Shown: positions 16,353 through 26,850, counted from the stretch's first letter. The stretch is 64,000 nt of DNA from Vibrio sp. RE86 (GCF_013114545.1 NZ_VTXI01000001.1:1-64000), one strand, 5' to 3'. Numbers and translations: made by a program. The notes: generated by a model from the letters alone, not told the origin.

Positions 16353-17324
16353 ATGGCAATTAAGACTTCAGATTTAAACGCAAGATTGTTTGGCAAGGCG
16401 AATAAGCGCCATGTCACGACACCGCAAGAAGCGCAGCAAGCTGCAAAAGAGCAAGCACAAGTGATTGAACTGGCGGTTGCTGGTGAAGAGAAAGTAAAGT
16501 TCGAGCTTGTTCGTATTCCTGCAAATGAAGTAAGTCAGCAAACCGTGGTGTTTGCGGAAAATGCTCGTGAGCAATCATTCTTAAACGAGCATGCGCTGTC
16601 GGACGTGTTGGTGACGCTAAAAGAGCGTGGTCAACAATACCCAGCGGTGGGTCGAAAGTGTGAAGACGGCAAGATCGAAGTACTGGATGGTAGTCGCCGT
16701 CGTATGTCGTGTATCTTGGCGGAAAAAGAGTTCCTGATTTACGTTGGTGAAAACATTAGCACCAAACACGCTAAGTTCTTATCAGACGTTGCTAACGCTC
16801 ACAAACCACTCTCTCTATTCGAAAAGGGTAAAGAGATGCTGGCTAAGCTTGAGAGCGGTGAAGCAGAAGATCAGAAAGCACTGGCGAAGATGTTCCAGTG
16901 TAGTGAAGCGCTTGTTAGTGGTGCTCTTAAGGCCGCTGATCTGCCTCTAGAACTTCTTCAAGCATACCCGAATGTGGCTGAGCTTGGTCGCCCAACGATT
17001 GTTAAACTGCATAAACAGTTCAATGGTCTGGATGAAGAAAAGCGTGCCAAGCTACTCGAAAAGTGCAGCTCTGGTGAAGGATTTGTTTGGCAGCGCAGCC
17101 AGTCTCACGGTGTTGCTCGCATCACCAAGGAAGTGACTGAGACGATAGAAGCTTGGGTTGAAGAGTTAGCGCCAACCAAGAAAGCAGTATCAGCTAAGAC
17201 AGAACTTGTAAAAGGTCGAGCAAACTACTCGCGTAAAGGCTCAAACTTAACATTAAACCTGAAGAAGGTTGATGATGCCTTGATGCAAGAGATCTTGGAT
17301 TTGGTCGCTCAAAAACTGAATTAA
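16353..17324 (+). CDS. parB: ParB2, centromere-binding protein of chromosome II
   Basis: A 323-residue ParB. The N-terminal ParB/Srx-type domain contains the DGSRRRM arginine patch (about residues 111-117), which in the family binds CTP. A central helix-turn-helix region follows (KALAKMFQCSEALVSGALKAAD), and the C-terminus dimerises. It should load at the six parS2 sites seen in this window and interact with ParA2. It is the second gene of the parAB2 operon, which is closed by a terminator 24 bases downstream. Confidence 0.97.
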   Translation: MAIKTSDLNARLFGKANKRHVTTPQEAQQAAKEQAQVIELAVAGEEKVKFELVRIPANEVSQQTVVFAENAREQSFLNEHALSDVLVTLKERGQQYPAVGRKCEDGKIEVLDGSRRRMSCILAEKEFLIYVGENISTKHAKFLSDVANAHKPLSLFEKGKEMLAKLESGEAEDQKALAKMFQCSEALVSGALKAADLPLELLQAYPNVAELGRPTIVKLHKQFNGLDEEKRAKLLEKCSSGEGFVWQRSQSHGVARITKEVTETIEAWVEELAPTKKAVSAKTELVKGRANYSRKGSNLTLNLKKVDDALMQEILDLVAQKLN

Positions 17325-17347
17325 TCCAAATTCTTTTTAAAGAAATT

Positions 17348-17373
17348 AAGCCGCTTATTAGCGGCTTTTTTTG
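17348..17373 (+). terminator. parAB2 terminator
   Basis: AAGCCGCT (17348-17355) pairs with AGCGGCTT (17360-17367) and is followed by a T-run. Confidence 0.9.
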
Positions 17374-17419
17374 TGCCATAATATCGGCCAATGACTCTGC
17401 TTTAAGTGAATTCAAGATA

Positions 17420-19417
17420 ATGGCCTCGACGCTCGACTTTTTCTCTCTGCTTTTTCAAACCGCATCTAAACGTAATCATCGTTTTGGCGTTGTGTTGACT
17501 GGTCAAACGGATTGGCAACAATCGTCACTCAATGCGTTGGTAGAGAAAGTAGGGCAGCAAGGCATTTTTCAGCTCGGTGGTGAGCCATTAGATGGAGTGG
17601 ATGTTCACTTTAACGTGAAGCAAGGTCAGCGGCTTTTAGGCCAAGAGTGTCAGCTTTTGATCTGCGACTTACGCAGCGGCTTTGATGCAAACAGTTTTAG
17701 CGCGGCGACAGGGTGTATTCGTGGGGGCGGTCTATTGGTTGTGGTAGCGGACACCAACCAACAAACTGACGCTTTCGAGCAAGTTTGGTTGCAACAGTCT
17801 TTGAGCAATCTAATTGTGGTTGAGCAAGGAAAAGCACTGCCGACATTACCAGACACTTTTGAAACGCCGAACCATGCTTTTGAGCAGCAAGCACAAGCCG
17901 TCGACATGATCCGTAAAGTCGTTGAAGGCCATCGTAAGAGACCGTTTGTGATGACAGCAGACCGAGGCCGAGGAAAAAGTAGTGCTTTGGGTATTGCTGC
18001 GGCTGAGCTCATCAAAAGTCGCAACATTCATATCCTTGTTACAGCACCTAGTCTTGCGACGGTGAATCCACTGTTTGAACATGCTGCTGTGCATTTGAAA
18101 GATGCGAACCAGGAAAAAGGTCGATTAGAGTGGGGCGGCTCAAGCATTCAATTTGTCGCGCCAGATGAATTACTACGTTGTCACCACAGAGCTGATTGTG
18201 TATTGGTTGACGAAGCCTCTGCGATTCCTATCCCGATGCTACAACAAATGGTGGAACGTTTTCATCGCTTAGTATTTTCTACGACGATTCATGGCTATGA
18301 AGGATGCGGTCGTGGATTCACACTTAAGTTTCAAACTTGGCTAAAAGCAACTAGACCTAACAGCTCGTTTTTCCATATTGAGCAGCCTATTCGCTGGGCC
18401 GCGAACGACCCGTTGGAAAATTGGTTGTTTGACAGTTTTCTACTCAATACCGAACTCATGGATGCCCCTAAAAGCAGTGAGCAGAGATCAATTGAACGAC
18501 TCGACAAAAAGCGGCTGGTTGAACAGCCTGACTTACTTCGACACTGTTTTGCGTTGCTGGTTAACGCCCACTATCAAACATCACCCAATGACTTGATACT
18601 ACTTCTTGCCGACCCATCTATTCAGCTCTACGCCCAGTTTAGCGAAGGAGTCTGTCTTGGCTGCATTCTAACTGTCGAAGAGGGTGGGCTAAATGAGTCA
18701 CTTCTCGAAGACATCGAACTGGGAAAACGCAGACCCAAAGGACATCTTGTCCCTGTGATGTTAGCTAATCAACTTGGTATTCGTTTAGCTGCAACCGACT
18801 TGAGTTTACGCGTTATGCGTATTGCTGTTCATCCTGACTTACAGAGGCAAGGTATTGGGCAAAGCATGATCCGTGATTTGATTGAACAAACCGGCTTCGC
18901 ATTCTATTCCACCAGCTTTGGTGCGACGAAAGAACTTCATGAGTTCTGGCGTCAATGTGGATTTGAATCTGTGAAACTGGGCAGTCAGCGAGATCAGTCG
19001 AGTGGCACACACTCTCTTATCATGATTAAAGGACAAACTAGCTGGACGAAAAACGCTAACTTGTCTTTCGTAAGTAGCCTGCATTATGGACTGAGCAATA
19101 TTTTTTCTGATCTTGAGACTGAACTTGTCCGTAGTTTGTTATCAAGAAAGGATGCTTCCGTTGTTTTACCTAGCGCGAGCAACCTGATCAAGAACTACAG
19201 TTTGGGCGGCGCCAGCTATGATAGCGTTGTTCCGTTTCTCGATGATTGGTGGAAACAGTCTCCGGCTATGTTGAACATGATGAGTGACTTGTACATTCGA
19301 AGAGTTGTCCAACGACATAGTTGGCAAGAGTGTGTCGACGAGTTTGGCTTTACAGGAAGAAAACAGGTTGAACAGGCATTTAGAGAGCAACTGCAACTGC
19401 TGAAATTTACAGTGTAA
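17420..19417 (+). CDS. tmcA: TmcA, tRNA(Met) cytidine acetyltransferase
   Basis: A 665-residue enzyme that makes N4-acetylcytidine at the wobble position of elongator tRNA-Met, using acetyl-CoA and ATP. The parts are visible: an N-terminal DUF1726-like domain, an RNA-helicase-like ATPase with Walker A GRGKS (about residues 181-185) and DEAS (about 263-266), a GNAT domain with RIAVHPDLQRQGIGQ (about 464-478), and a C-terminal tRNA-binding tail. It follows parAB2, as on other vibrio second chromosomes. The stop codon is part of a parS2 site. Confidence 0.95.
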   Translation: MASTLDFFSLLFQTASKRNHRFGVVLTGQTDWQQSSLNALVEKVGQQGIFQLGGEPLDGVDVHFNVKQGQRLLGQECQLLICDLRSGFDANSFSAATGCIRGGGLLVVVADTNQQTDAFEQVWLQQSLSNLIVVEQGKALPTLPDTFETPNHAFEQQAQAVDMIRKVVEGHRKRPFVMTADRGRGKSSALGIAAAELIKSRNIHILVTAPSLATVNPLFEHAAVHLKDANQEKGRLEWGGSSIQFVAPDELLRCHHRADCVLVDEASAIPIPMLQQMVERFHRLVFSTTIHGYEGCGRGFTLKFQTWLKATRPNSSFFHIEQPIRWAANDPLENWLFDSFLLNTELMDAPKSSEQRSIERLDKKRLVEQPDLLRHCFALLVNAHYQTSPNDLILLLADPSIQLYAQFSEGVCLGCILTVEEGGLNESLLEDIELGKRRPKGHLVPVMLANQLGIRLAATDLSLRVMRIAVHPDLQRQGIGQSMIRDLIEQTGFAFYSTSFGATKELHEFWRQCGFESVKLGSQRDQSSGTHSLIMIKGQTSWTKNANLSFVSSLHYGLSNIFSDLETELVRSLLSRKDASVVLPSASNLIKNYSLGGASYDSVVPFLDDWWKQSPAMLNMMSDLYIRRVVQRHSWQECVDEFGFTGRKQVEQAFREQLQLLKFTV

Positions 19418-19419
19418 AG
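19405..19419. other. parS2 centromere-like site 4, overlapping the tmcA stop
   Basis: ATTTACAGTGTAAAG fits the parS2 consensus. It encodes the final residues and TAA stop of tmcA. Confidence 0.88.
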
Positions 19420-19429
19420 AATCGGTTCT

Positions 19430-19444
19430 CTTTACACTGTAAAT
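19430..19444. other. parS2 centromere-like site 5, tandem with site 4
   Basis: CTTTACACTGTAAAT fits the parS2 consensus, with ten bases between it and site 4 (25-base centre-to-centre distance), giving the only tandem pair in the window. Confidence 0.88.
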
Positions 19445-19696
19445 TCAAGTTACCTTCCAAATTTATTCTCATATCCCTACATTTTATAGCTCAATTTATC
19501 TAGCTCATAAGGTTAGACAAGTTTGCTTTTAACTGCATAAAAACTAAAACAAAACGGCTTGAACGCAATCCCACCCAACAATATAACCATACAAAATCTG
19601 TATATTAGCACCTTGAGAATTAGTCATTCTTTCCTACACTCAGTTTTAAGCAACTTGCTTAATATCGGCTAGGAACTATAAAAACAAGGTTAAAAC

Positions 19697-19966
19697 ATGG
19701 AATGTTTGCTACCAGAGTCTCTCGACATCTCAACGGTGCTCGACAGTACGACTCAATACAGATCATGGCTTTCTCATGCAGAGCAACTAGACGTTGACGC
19801 CTCAAAGGTGGGTCGCGTTGATGCTGCTGGGATCCAAGCCTTAACTTCGCTGTTCCTCTCCGCGAAATCTAATCAGATAGAAATTCGACTCCTAAAACCT
19901 TCGCCTTTACTGACGGAAGGCATTGCGACGTTAGGACTAAATGAACCGTTTGATATGAACCATTGA
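19697..19966 (+). CDS. STAS-domain protein lacking the phosphorylatable serine
   Basis: An 89-residue single STAS domain at the head of the chemosensory cluster. The usual D-S-x-G phosphosite reads D42-A43-A44-G45, so the residue that anti-sigma kinases phosphorylate is alanine. If it works as an anti-antagonist it would be constitutively active; otherwise it may be a structural adaptor. AAGG precedes the ATG. It lies 16 bases before cheY and begins the operon, with a 250-base promoter region upstream that starts with two parS2 sites. A second STAS gene with intact serine lies at 29771. Confidence 0.85.
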   Translation: MECLLPESLDISTVLDSTTQYRSWLSHAEQLDVDASKVGRVDAAGIQALTSLFLSAKSNQIEIRLLKPSPLLTEGIATLGLNEPFDMNH

Positions 19967-19982
19967 GTTGGAGAGCGACCCT

Positions 19983-20342
19983 ATGACTAAAATTTTGGCT
20001 GTAGATGATTCTGTATCGATTCGCCAAATGGTGAGCCACACATTGAAAGATGCGGGCTACGATGTGGAAACTGCCAATGATGGTAGAGATGCTTTGAGTA
20101 AAGTAACCTCATCAAAATTCGATGTTGTGATATCCGATGTCAACATGCCCAATATGGGCGGTTTTGAATTGGTAAAAGCGCTGCGCGAAAAGCCGCAATA
20201 CAAATTTATTCCCATTCTGATGCTCACGACAGAAACCAGTACCGATAAAAAACAACAAGGAAAATCGGCTGGTGCAACAGGATGGCTAGTGAAACCGTTT
20301 AATCCAGATACGCTACTAAAAACTCTAAAACGCGTTATCTAA
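19983..20342 (+). CDS. cheY: CheY-type response regulator
   Basis: A 119-residue single receiver domain with the acidic pair D8/D9, phosphoacceptor D52, T82 and K104, all that CheY needs. The ATG at 19983 has GGAGAG nine bases upstream, better than an upstream TTG. It precedes cheA in a cluster of the P. aeruginosa Che2 type, so it may not act on the flagellar motor. No output domain is attached. Confidence 0.95.
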   Translation: MTKILAVDDSVSIRQMVSHTLKDAGYDVETANDGRDALSKVTSSKFDVVISDVNMPNMGGFELVKALREKPQYKFIPILMLTTETSTDKKQQGKSAGATGWLVKPFNPDTLLKTLKRVI

Positions 20343-20386
20343 ACGGCTTCCTCTCACACTGCAACGTCAATTGGTGAGGCAACAAT

Positions 20387-22483
20387 ATGGCTTTAGACAT
20401 GGAACAGCTTCGTAAAATGTTTTACGAGGAGTGTCGAGAAAACCTAGAAGTACTAGAAGATGTGCTGCTCAACTTAGATTTGGCTCAAATGGATGATGAG
20501 TCGATCAACACAATTTTTCGAGCAGCACACTCTATCAAGGGCGGAGCAGGGACATTCAATCTGCTCGATATCAGCGAATTTACGCATAATGTTGAAGCGT
20601 ACTTAGATCTTGTTCGAAATCAGGAACGAAGCTTAACGCCGGAAACCGTCGATCTTCTACTGAAAAGCAGCGACTGCATCCATAGTATGTTAGAGGGGCA
20701 TGAGCAGGGCTCGGACGTTAACCTCACTCTAAAAAAAGAGGTCAGCGATAAACTTGCTCTGCTACTCGATAACTCACAGCCTTCCAACTCTAATGCTGAG
20801 GACGTCCAATGCAGCGAACAACCTGCCGCGGATAACAACACCGAAGCAATCTGGAAAATCACGTTTGCTCCTCATCAAGAGATGTTTTTTAGTGGCAATG
20901 ACCCTCTGCGCATCTTACGCGAATTAAACGAGTTGGATGATTCGTGCCTGATTGAAGTCGATGTTTCCAAATTACCTGATATTGAGGAGATTGAATCTGA
21001 GCTCTGTTTTCTCGCTTGGTCAGCCACAATCAGCGGTTTGATTGATCTTGAACTGATTAAAGAGATATTCGAGTGGGTAGAAGATGAATGTGATCTCACC
21101 ATCGAGTCGATTGAACCTCAACCATCCACTCTTTCTGAAACTTCTGTTCCTACTCAAAAAGAAACCTTAGACAGTACCGCAACATCAGAGCCAACATTCG
21201 AAACAACATCCGAAGCGCCTAGACGAAATAGTCCGACTGAAACCAAGTCCAACAAACCTGCCAAATCTGACTCAAGCGTTAGCTCGATACGTGTTGATAT
21301 CGACAAAGTGGATAGCTTGATTAATTTGGTTGGTGAGTTGGTGATCACTCAATCGATGCTGACCGAAATTGGTAATGATTTTTCGATGGATAAACTAGAA
21401 AAGCTCAAAACGGGGCTCGACCAGCTTTTGCAAAACAGCAAAGACCTGCAAGAGAACGTATTGAATATCCGAATGTTGCCGATGAGTTTCGCGTTTAGCC
21501 GTTTTCCACGCTTGGTGAGAGACTTATCGAGTCGCCTCGAAAAACAGGTCGATCTGCAAATCAAAGGGGAACATACTGAGCTGGATAAAACCGTACTTGA
21601 GCGCATCGTCGATCCACTCGTTCACTTGGTTCGAAATGGCATCGACCACGGTATTGAACAGCCTCAGCAGCGATTAGAAAACGGTAAGCGTGAGATGGGG
21701 GTGATTGAACTGAACGCGTACCATCAGGGCGGCGCCATCATCATCGAAATTCGTGACGATGGCGCAGGCCTTAACTGTGACAAATTGTGGGACAAAGCAC
21801 GCGAGAAAGGGGTGATCGCACAAGAGGCGAGACGCGAAGAGTTTTCCGATAAACAGATCATGAATTTGATTTTCGCTCCCGGCTTTTCAACCGCAGAAGA
21901 GGTGTCAGACATTTCTGGTCGCGGGGTAGGAATGGATGTGGTGCGTCGAAATATCGAAGAGCTCGGTGGCCATATTGAAGTTGAATCGGAGCTTGGACAA
22001 GGAAGCCGATTCACCATTAGTTTGCCCCTTACCTTAGCGATTCTCGATGGGCAGTTGGTTAAAGTTGGTGGGGAGGTCTACATTATCCCGCTTCTTACTA
22101 TCGTTGAATCTATCCAAATCGACCCAAATTGTATCAAGCTCGCATCAGGCGGCGTCGAACTCTATCGCTTACGTGAAGAGAATATTCCGATTTTGCGTCT
22201 GCAAGAAGAGCTCAAAATGGGTCATAGCGGCGGGCTCGAAAAGCGCATTCTCTGCTTTGTTGAAGCGGCTGGCAACCGAGTGGGTTTGCTGATCGATGAA
22301 TTGCTCGATCAGCAACAGGTGGTGATTAAGAGTCTGGAATCAAACTACAGCAAAGTCGCAGGAATCTCAGGAGCCACGATTTTGGGTGATGGTTCTGTCT
22401 CGCTCATTTTGGACATACAAGGTCTGATTACCCAGTTTTTGAACCGAGACTCTGACAGTTCAAACAGTGGATTGGCGGCTTAG
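20387..22483 (+). CDS. cheA: Chemotaxis histidine kinase CheA
   Basis: A 698-residue CheA. P1 phosphotransfer domain carries H48 in FRAAHSIKGGAG. Residues about 150-245 form a P2-like module. P3 dimerisation occupies about 300-365. The P4 ATPase shows the N-box LVHLVRNGIDHG, a DDGAG segment and GRGVGMD. The P5 CheW-like domain covers about 545-690. It phosphorylates the CheY and CheB encoded in the same cluster in response to the Aer2-like and small receptors. A proline/serine/threonine-rich linker lies at about 246-295. Confidence 0.96.
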   Translation: MALDMEQLRKMFYEECRENLEVLEDVLLNLDLAQMDDESINTIFRAAHSIKGGAGTFNLLDISEFTHNVEAYLDLVRNQERSLTPETVDLLLKSSDCIHSMLEGHEQGSDVNLTLKKEVSDKLALLLDNSQPSNSNAEDVQCSEQPAADNNTEAIWKITFAPHQEMFFSGNDPLRILRELNELDDSCLIEVDVSKLPDIEEIESELCFLAWSATISGLIDLELIKEIFEWVEDECDLTIESIEPQPSTLSETSVPTQKETLDSTATSEPTFETTSEAPRRNSPTETKSNKPAKSDSSVSSIRVDIDKVDSLINLVGELVITQSMLTEIGNDFSMDKLEKLKTGLDQLLQNSKDLQENVLNIRMLPMSFAFSRFPRLVRDLSSRLEKQVDLQIKGEHTELDKTVLERIVDPLVHLVRNGIDHGIEQPQQRLENGKREMGVIELNAYHQGGAIIIEIRDDGAGLNCDKLWDKAREKGVIAQEARREEFSDKQIMNLIFAPGFSTAEEVSDISGRGVGMDVVRRNIEELGGHIEVESELGQGSRFTISLPLTLAILDGQLVKVGGEVYIIPLLTIVESIQIDPNCIKLASGGVELYRLREENIPILRLQEELKMGHSGGLEKRILCFVEAAGNRVGLLIDELLDQQQVVIKSLESNYSKVAGISGATILGDGSVSLILDIQGLITQFLNRDSDSSNSGLAA

Positions 22484-22491
22484 GAGAGAGT

Positions 22492-23055
22492 ATGGAAGTC
22501 GTGACATTAGAGACTGCGCAGCAATCGACCCTGCCTGAACAAGCGAAACATGACATAGAAGCGCAGAGTTCAGCCTTACTGGATGAGATGAATGATGGCG
22601 TAAGTGAGAGTGCTGACTTTCTCAGTTTTAAATTGGCGCAAGAGCTCTACGGTGTTGAGATTAAAGATGTTGAAGAGATTCGTGTTTGGGAACGGCCAAC
22701 ACCGATACCAAGAGCGCCAAGTTACGTTCTTGGTGTGATTAACCTTAGAGGAATGATTGTCCCGGTTATCGATTTGCGTGCTCGCTTCTCTGTTGGTCAG
22801 TGTGAGTATCTGCCGACGACCGTTGTGATTGTATTGCGCACTCAGTTCGAAGATGAAGAGAAGTTGATGGGCTTAGTTGTGGATGCTGTCAGTGATGTCG
22901 TCAGTCGAGGACAAAACGAGCTTTACCCATCGGTCGGTGAAACGAATGCAACGCCTTATCTTCAGGGCCTTATCAATGTTGGTGAACAAGTGATGTCACT
23001 GCTTGATACCGATGAGCTGCTAAACATCGAACGAATTTTGAGGGCGGAAGCATGA
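22492..23055 (+). CDS. cheW: CheW coupling protein 1
   Basis: A 187-residue CheW with an extra N-terminal tail of about 35 residues before the fold. Core motifs are VEEIRVWERPTPIPRAPSYV and GVINLRGMIVPVIDLR. It links receptors to CheA. AGGAGAG precedes the start, eight bases after cheA. Its stop overlaps the start of a second cheW (ATGA). Two coupling proteins in tandem may give each of the two receptors its own adaptor, which is inference. Confidence 0.95.
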   Translation: MEVVTLETAQQSTLPEQAKHDIEAQSSALLDEMNDGVSESADFLSFKLAQELYGVEIKDVEEIRVWERPTPIPRAPSYVLGVINLRGMIVPVIDLRARFSVGQCEYLPTTVVIVLRTQFEDEEKLMGLVVDAVSDVVSRGQNELYPSVGETNATPYLQGLINVGEQVMSLLDTDELLNIERILRAEA

Positions 23056-23537
23056 TCGCGACACAAATGATCGCAACACAAGAGTTTTTAAGCTTTGTCG
23101 TTGAAGGGGAAGAGTATGGCGTCCCAATTCTGGATGTGCGTGAGGTTCGAGGTTGGAACCCAGTAAGAGAAGTGCCTAACTCACCAAGCTTTATGAAAGG
23201 CGTATTGGAGATTCGTGGCGAGTACGTTCCGATTGTCGATTTAAGAATGCGCTTTGGTTTGTCTGCGGCAGTGATTGGTTCAACAACCGTTGTCATCGTA
23301 TTGAACGATGCGCAGAAACACCCGCTCGGCATCATCGTTGATGGCGTCTCTGAAGTGTACCCACTAAGCGAAGAACAGATTAAGCCTTCTCCTTATGTGG
23401 CAAACGATGTTGATCATCATTACGTGAGAGGGATTGCCTCGGTGACGAATGGGCACCTAATACTACTCAATTTAGACGCGTTGTTTGATACGGCGCAGCT
23501 AGCACTACCCAACCAAGAGGAAGAGAGTTGGGCCTAA
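23052..23537 (+). CDS. cheW: CheW coupling protein 2
   Basis: A 161-residue CheW with VLEIRGEYVPIVDLRMRFG and a compact fold. It overlaps the upstream cheW by four bases. Its first ten residues are a perfect repeat, MIATQMIATQ, from a 15-base tandem duplication (23052-23066 and 23067-23081), so it carries two equivalent start codons. Either start gives a complete CheW. Confidence 0.95.
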   Translation: MIATQMIATQEFLSFVVEGEEYGVPILDVREVRGWNPVREVPNSPSFMKGVLEIRGEYVPIVDLRMRFGLSAAVIGSTTVVIVLNDAQKHPLGIIVDGVSEVYPLSEEQIKPSPYVANDVDHHYVRGIASVTNGHLILLNLDALFDTAQLALPNQEEESWA

Positions 23538-23603
23538 GTTCGATATGAAAGAGCATCATATCGATGAGCAACGTCAGAAGAAGCAACCAGTGAGAGGTAA
23601 CTC

Positions 23604-26000
23604 ATGGCATTTTGGAATAGAAGAACTGAAGCAGCTGCTCAGTTTGTAGCACCAACACAAGACACGCTGACCGAAGAACACCAGCCTGAAACGGAAGAGG
23701 GCATTTCGAAAGAGCAGCTCCTATCGGCACTCAATGCTGCGCAAACCGCATTGATGATGATAGACAGAGATTTCAAAATCACTTACCTCAACCAAAAGTC
23801 ATTGGATCTTCTGAAAACGCATGAAGTCTTGTTTCAATCGGTATGGCCCAATTTTCAAGCCACGCAGGAATTCTTACTTGGCTACTGTATTGACCTATTC
23901 CACGCTAACCCTAGCCATCAAAGACAGTTACTGTCTAACCCAGCCAACTTGCCATACACCACAACAATTACGGTTAAAGATGTCCTGATTGAATTGAACG
24001 TGGGTGCGATTATCGATGCCAATGGTAACTATGCTGGCAATACGTTGGAGTGGTCTGATGTAACAGAGCTAAGAAAGCAGACGGATGATGTTACTCGCTT
24101 GCAAGCCGCAGTTGATCAGGCGCAAACCGCCATGGTGATGATAGACCGAGATTTTGAAATCACTTACGCCAACCAAGAGACCATCAATCTATTCAGTAAA
24201 CATGAAGCAACGATGCGCAGCGTGTGGTCAGGGTTTACCGCTAGTGAAGAGTGGCTGATTGGACGATGCATTGATGAATTCCACCGCAATCCAGCTCACC
24301 AAAGACAGATGCTGGCTGACCCAAGTAATTTACCTTACAGCACCGATATCACGATTCAAGACCTCAAGATCGAGCTAAACGTGGCGGCAATTCATGATGC
24401 GAAAGGCGAATACATTGGTAATACCCTCGAGTGGCGAGATGTGACTGAAGAGCGAGCGAAGGAAGAAGAGATTGGCCGCTTAGCGTCAGCGGTTTCAGGT
24501 ATGACAACCAATCTGATGATGGCCAACAAAGACGGCATTATTACTTATCTCAACCCATCACTGAGCACCTTGCTACGAAGTCGAGAGAGCGACCTGCAAA
24601 AAGCCTTACCGGGGTTTGATGCAAGTAACTTAGTTGGTAAGAACATTGATGTGTTCCATAAGAATCCAGGCCACCAGCGCAATATTATCTCAAACCCAGA
24701 CAGCTTGCCTTTCTCCTCCAACATTGCGGTAGGCGGCCTTGAATTTAATCTGACCTGTATTGCAATGCGCGACGGCGCAGGTAATTACATTGGTCCCGCT
24801 TTGCAGTGGATCGACATCACTGAGCAGCAAGATGGTCAGCGACAAGTTGAAGATCTGATTCAAAAAGCGATCGCAGGGCAACTCAGTGAGCGTATTGATA
24901 CCAGTGTCTATAATGGCTTTATGAAAGAGCTTGGCGATGGAATCAATAATCTCCTCGACACTATGGTGGCTCCAATTGACCAATGTATTAACGTGATGAG
25001 CCAAGTCGCAGAAGGTAACTTGAACACGACGATGTCAGAAGACAGTACCGGAGACTTTGCGCGTTTATCGAATGCAGTGAATACCTCGATCGTCAATCTG
25101 CGCAATATGGTCGATAAAATCACTCACTCGTCTGCGCGAGTCGCGACAGCCTCGACCGAAATTGCCGAAGGGAATAACGATTTAAGTCAGCGTGTTGAAG
25201 CTCAAGCTTCTAACCTTGAAGAGACGGCTGCGAGTATGGAGCAGATGACAGCGACTGTGAGACAGAATGCTGAAAATGCTAAGGGGGCAAATGAGCTCTC
25301 TGATGACGCGACCAAGAAAGCGAGCAAAGGTGGTGCCGTTGTTGGGCAAGCAGTCTCTGCGATGGCCGAAATTAATACCGCCAGTAAGAAGATTGCAGAC
25401 ATCATCGGTGTGATTGATGAAATTGCTTTCCAAACTAACTTACTTGCATTGAATGCCGCAGTGGAAGCGGCGAGAGCTGGCGAACAAGGTCGTGGTTTTG
25501 CTGTGGTTGCGGGCGAGGTGCGTAACCTAGCACAGCGCAGTGCCGCCGCTGCGAAAGAGATTAAAGGGCTTATCAAAGACAGTGTTGAAAAGGTTGATGA
25601 GGGCTCACGCTTAGTGGATGAGTCAGGCGAGACGTTGAATGAAATCGTCGACGCGGTTGCCAAGGTGACTGAGCTTATCTCGCAAATTGCCTCTTCAAGC
25701 CAAGAGCAATCGACGGGCATTGATGAGATCAACCGTGCAATTTCAACCATGGATGAAATGACACAGCAAAATGCGTCTTTAGTTGAAGAGACCTCAGCGG
25801 CCAGCCAATCGCTAAAAGATGAGGGTAAGCAGCTACTGCATCTTATGAACTTCTTTGCGTCAGACAACAACATCACGACGTTTGAATCTAAGTCTATGGC
25901 CTCTGCGATGCAAAGTAACGTTAGAGATATACGAGCACCTAAAGTCGCGAACTCGAGCTTCAAGGTTGAAGAGGATGGTGAGGAATGGGAAGAGTTCTAG
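23604..26000 (+). CDS. Aer2-like soluble chemoreceptor with three PAS domains
   Basis: A 798-residue receptor without membrane segments. Three consecutive PAS domains (about residues 38-155, 165-283, 292-408) each keep FHxNPxHQR (H100/H105, H227/H232, H352/H357) and a Trp at the end of the fold (W150, W277, W402). These are features of the haem-binding PAS of P. aeruginosa Aer2, an O2 sensor. A HAMP-like linker (about 415-505) leads to the MCP signalling domain with hairpin tip [35 protein letters not shown]. The tail ends in EWEEF, close to the GWEEF tether of PaAer2 for CheR2. Its context matches the Che2 system. The 3' end overlaps cheR. Confidence 0.93.
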   Translation: MAFWNRRTEAAAQFVAPTQDTLTEEHQPETEEGISKEQLLSALNAAQTALMMIDRDFKITYLNQKSLDLLKTHEVLFQSVWPNFQATQEFLLGYCIDLFHANPSHQRQLLSNPANLPYTTTITVKDVLIELNVGAIIDANGNYAGNTLEWSDVTELRKQTDDVTRLQAAVDQAQTAMVMIDRDFEITYANQETINLFSKHEATMRSVWSGFTASEEWLIGRCIDEFHRNPAHQRQMLADPSNLPYSTDITIQDLKIELNVAAIHDAKGEYIGNTLEWRDVTEERAKEEEIGRLASAVSGMTTNLMMANKDGIITYLNPSLSTLLRSRESDLQKALPGFDASNLVGKNIDVFHKNPGHQRNIISNPDSLPFSSNIAVGGLEFNLTCIAMRDGAGNYIGPALQWIDITEQQDGQRQVEDLIQKAIAGQLSERIDTSVYNGFMKELGDGINNLLDTMVAPIDQCINVMSQVAEGNLNTTMSEDSTGDFARLSNAVNTSIVNLRNMVDKITHSSARVATASTEIAEGNNDLSQRVEAQASNLEETAASMEQMTATVRQNAENAKGANELSDDATKKASKGGAVVGQAVSAMAEINTASKKIADIIGVIDEIAFQTNLLALNAAVEAARAGEQGRGFAVVAGEVRNLAQRSAAAAKEIKGLIKDSVEKVDEGSRLVDESGETLNEIVDAVAKVTELISQIASSSQEQSTGIDEINRAISTMDEMTQQNASLVEETSAASQSLKDEGKQLLHLMNFFASDNNITTFESKSMASAMQSNVRDIRAPKVANSSFKVEEDGEEWEEF

Positions 26001-26842
26001 CGAAAGCGGATCACTCGATGCCTGAGCTTCAGGAGTTTGAACTGACGGATAAAGATTTCAAATTTATCCAGTGGTTTATGCATAAACACGTCGGAATCTT
26101 TTTCTCTGATAGAAAGCGCACCATGGTGTATGGCCGAATCAGCCGTCAACTTCGACGCTTGGGTTTGCAAAGTTTCAAGCAGTATCGGCAGGTGATAGAA
26201 AGTGATGCGCAGGAGCAGAGTAACTTTATTAACTGTTTAACGACCAATAAAACGCAGTTTTTCCGTGAGTATCACCACTTTGAGTTTATGGAAAAAGTGC
26301 TGATGTCGGAGTGGAAACAGCAAGGTCTGTCCGATCTTAGAATTTGGTCAGCAGGCTGCTCGACTGGCGAAGAGCCATACAGTTTTATCTCGTCACTCTA
26401 TTGGGCGGGGGCGTTTGAGCAATTTAGCCAAGTTACGATTACCGCTACAGACCTAGACACAAAAGTTTTGGCACATGCTAAGCAAGGCATTTATGGCGAA
26501 GAAGCGCTGCCGAGCATTCCTGCTAAATATTTAAAGCCGTGCTTTGTCAAAGGGTATGGTCAGCAGCAAGGTAAGTTCAAATGCAAAGCGGGACTACAGC
26601 AACATATCGGGTTTCACCAGTTAAACCTGTTAGATGATTGGAACTTTGAAAAGCCGTTTGATGTTATCTCATGTCGCAACGTGATGATCTATTTTGACAA
26701 GCAAACACAAGAGAGTTTGATTCGACGTTTCCACCAATACTTGAAGCCTGGCGGTGTCTTGTTCATTGGTCATTCGGAGAGTATGCCACCGAGTGTCGAT
26801 CTGTTTCATCACCTTGGGCATACCATCTACATTAAGAAATAG
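25985..26842 (+). CDS. cheR: Receptor methyltransferase CheR
   Basis: A 285-residue CheR that methylates receptor glutamates using S-adenosylmethionine. SAM-binding [14 protein letters not shown], the N-terminal helical domain ([11 protein letters not shown]) and [14 protein letters not shown] are present. The ATG at 25985 overlaps the receptor gene by 16 bases; an internal ATG at 26018 with GGA nine bases upstream is an alternative that would shorten it by eleven residues. The EWEEF tail of the receptor just upstream is the likely docking site. Confidence 0.95.
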   Translation: MGRVLAKADHSMPELQEFELTDKDFKFIQWFMHKHVGIFFSDRKRTMVYGRISRQLRRLGLQSFKQYRQVIESDAQEQSNFINCLTTNKTQFFREYHHFEFMEKVLMSEWKQQGLSDLRIWSAGCSTGEEPYSFISSLYWAGAFEQFSQVTITATDLDTKVLAHAKQGIYGEEALPSIPAKYLKPCFVKGYGQQQGKFKCKAGLQQHIGFHQLNLLDDWNFEKPFDVISCRNVMIYFDKQTQESLIRRFHQYLKPGGVLFIGHSESMPPSVDLFHHLGHTIYIKK

Positions 26843-26850
26843 GCTTAAAA

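Noticed and set aside
25202..25963. Long antisense reading frame (253 codons) opposite the MCP signalling domain
   Set aside because: Its composition (Ser/Ala/Leu-rich) mirrors the highly conserved MCP codons on the other strand, and it has no ribosome site. It is a shadow frame.
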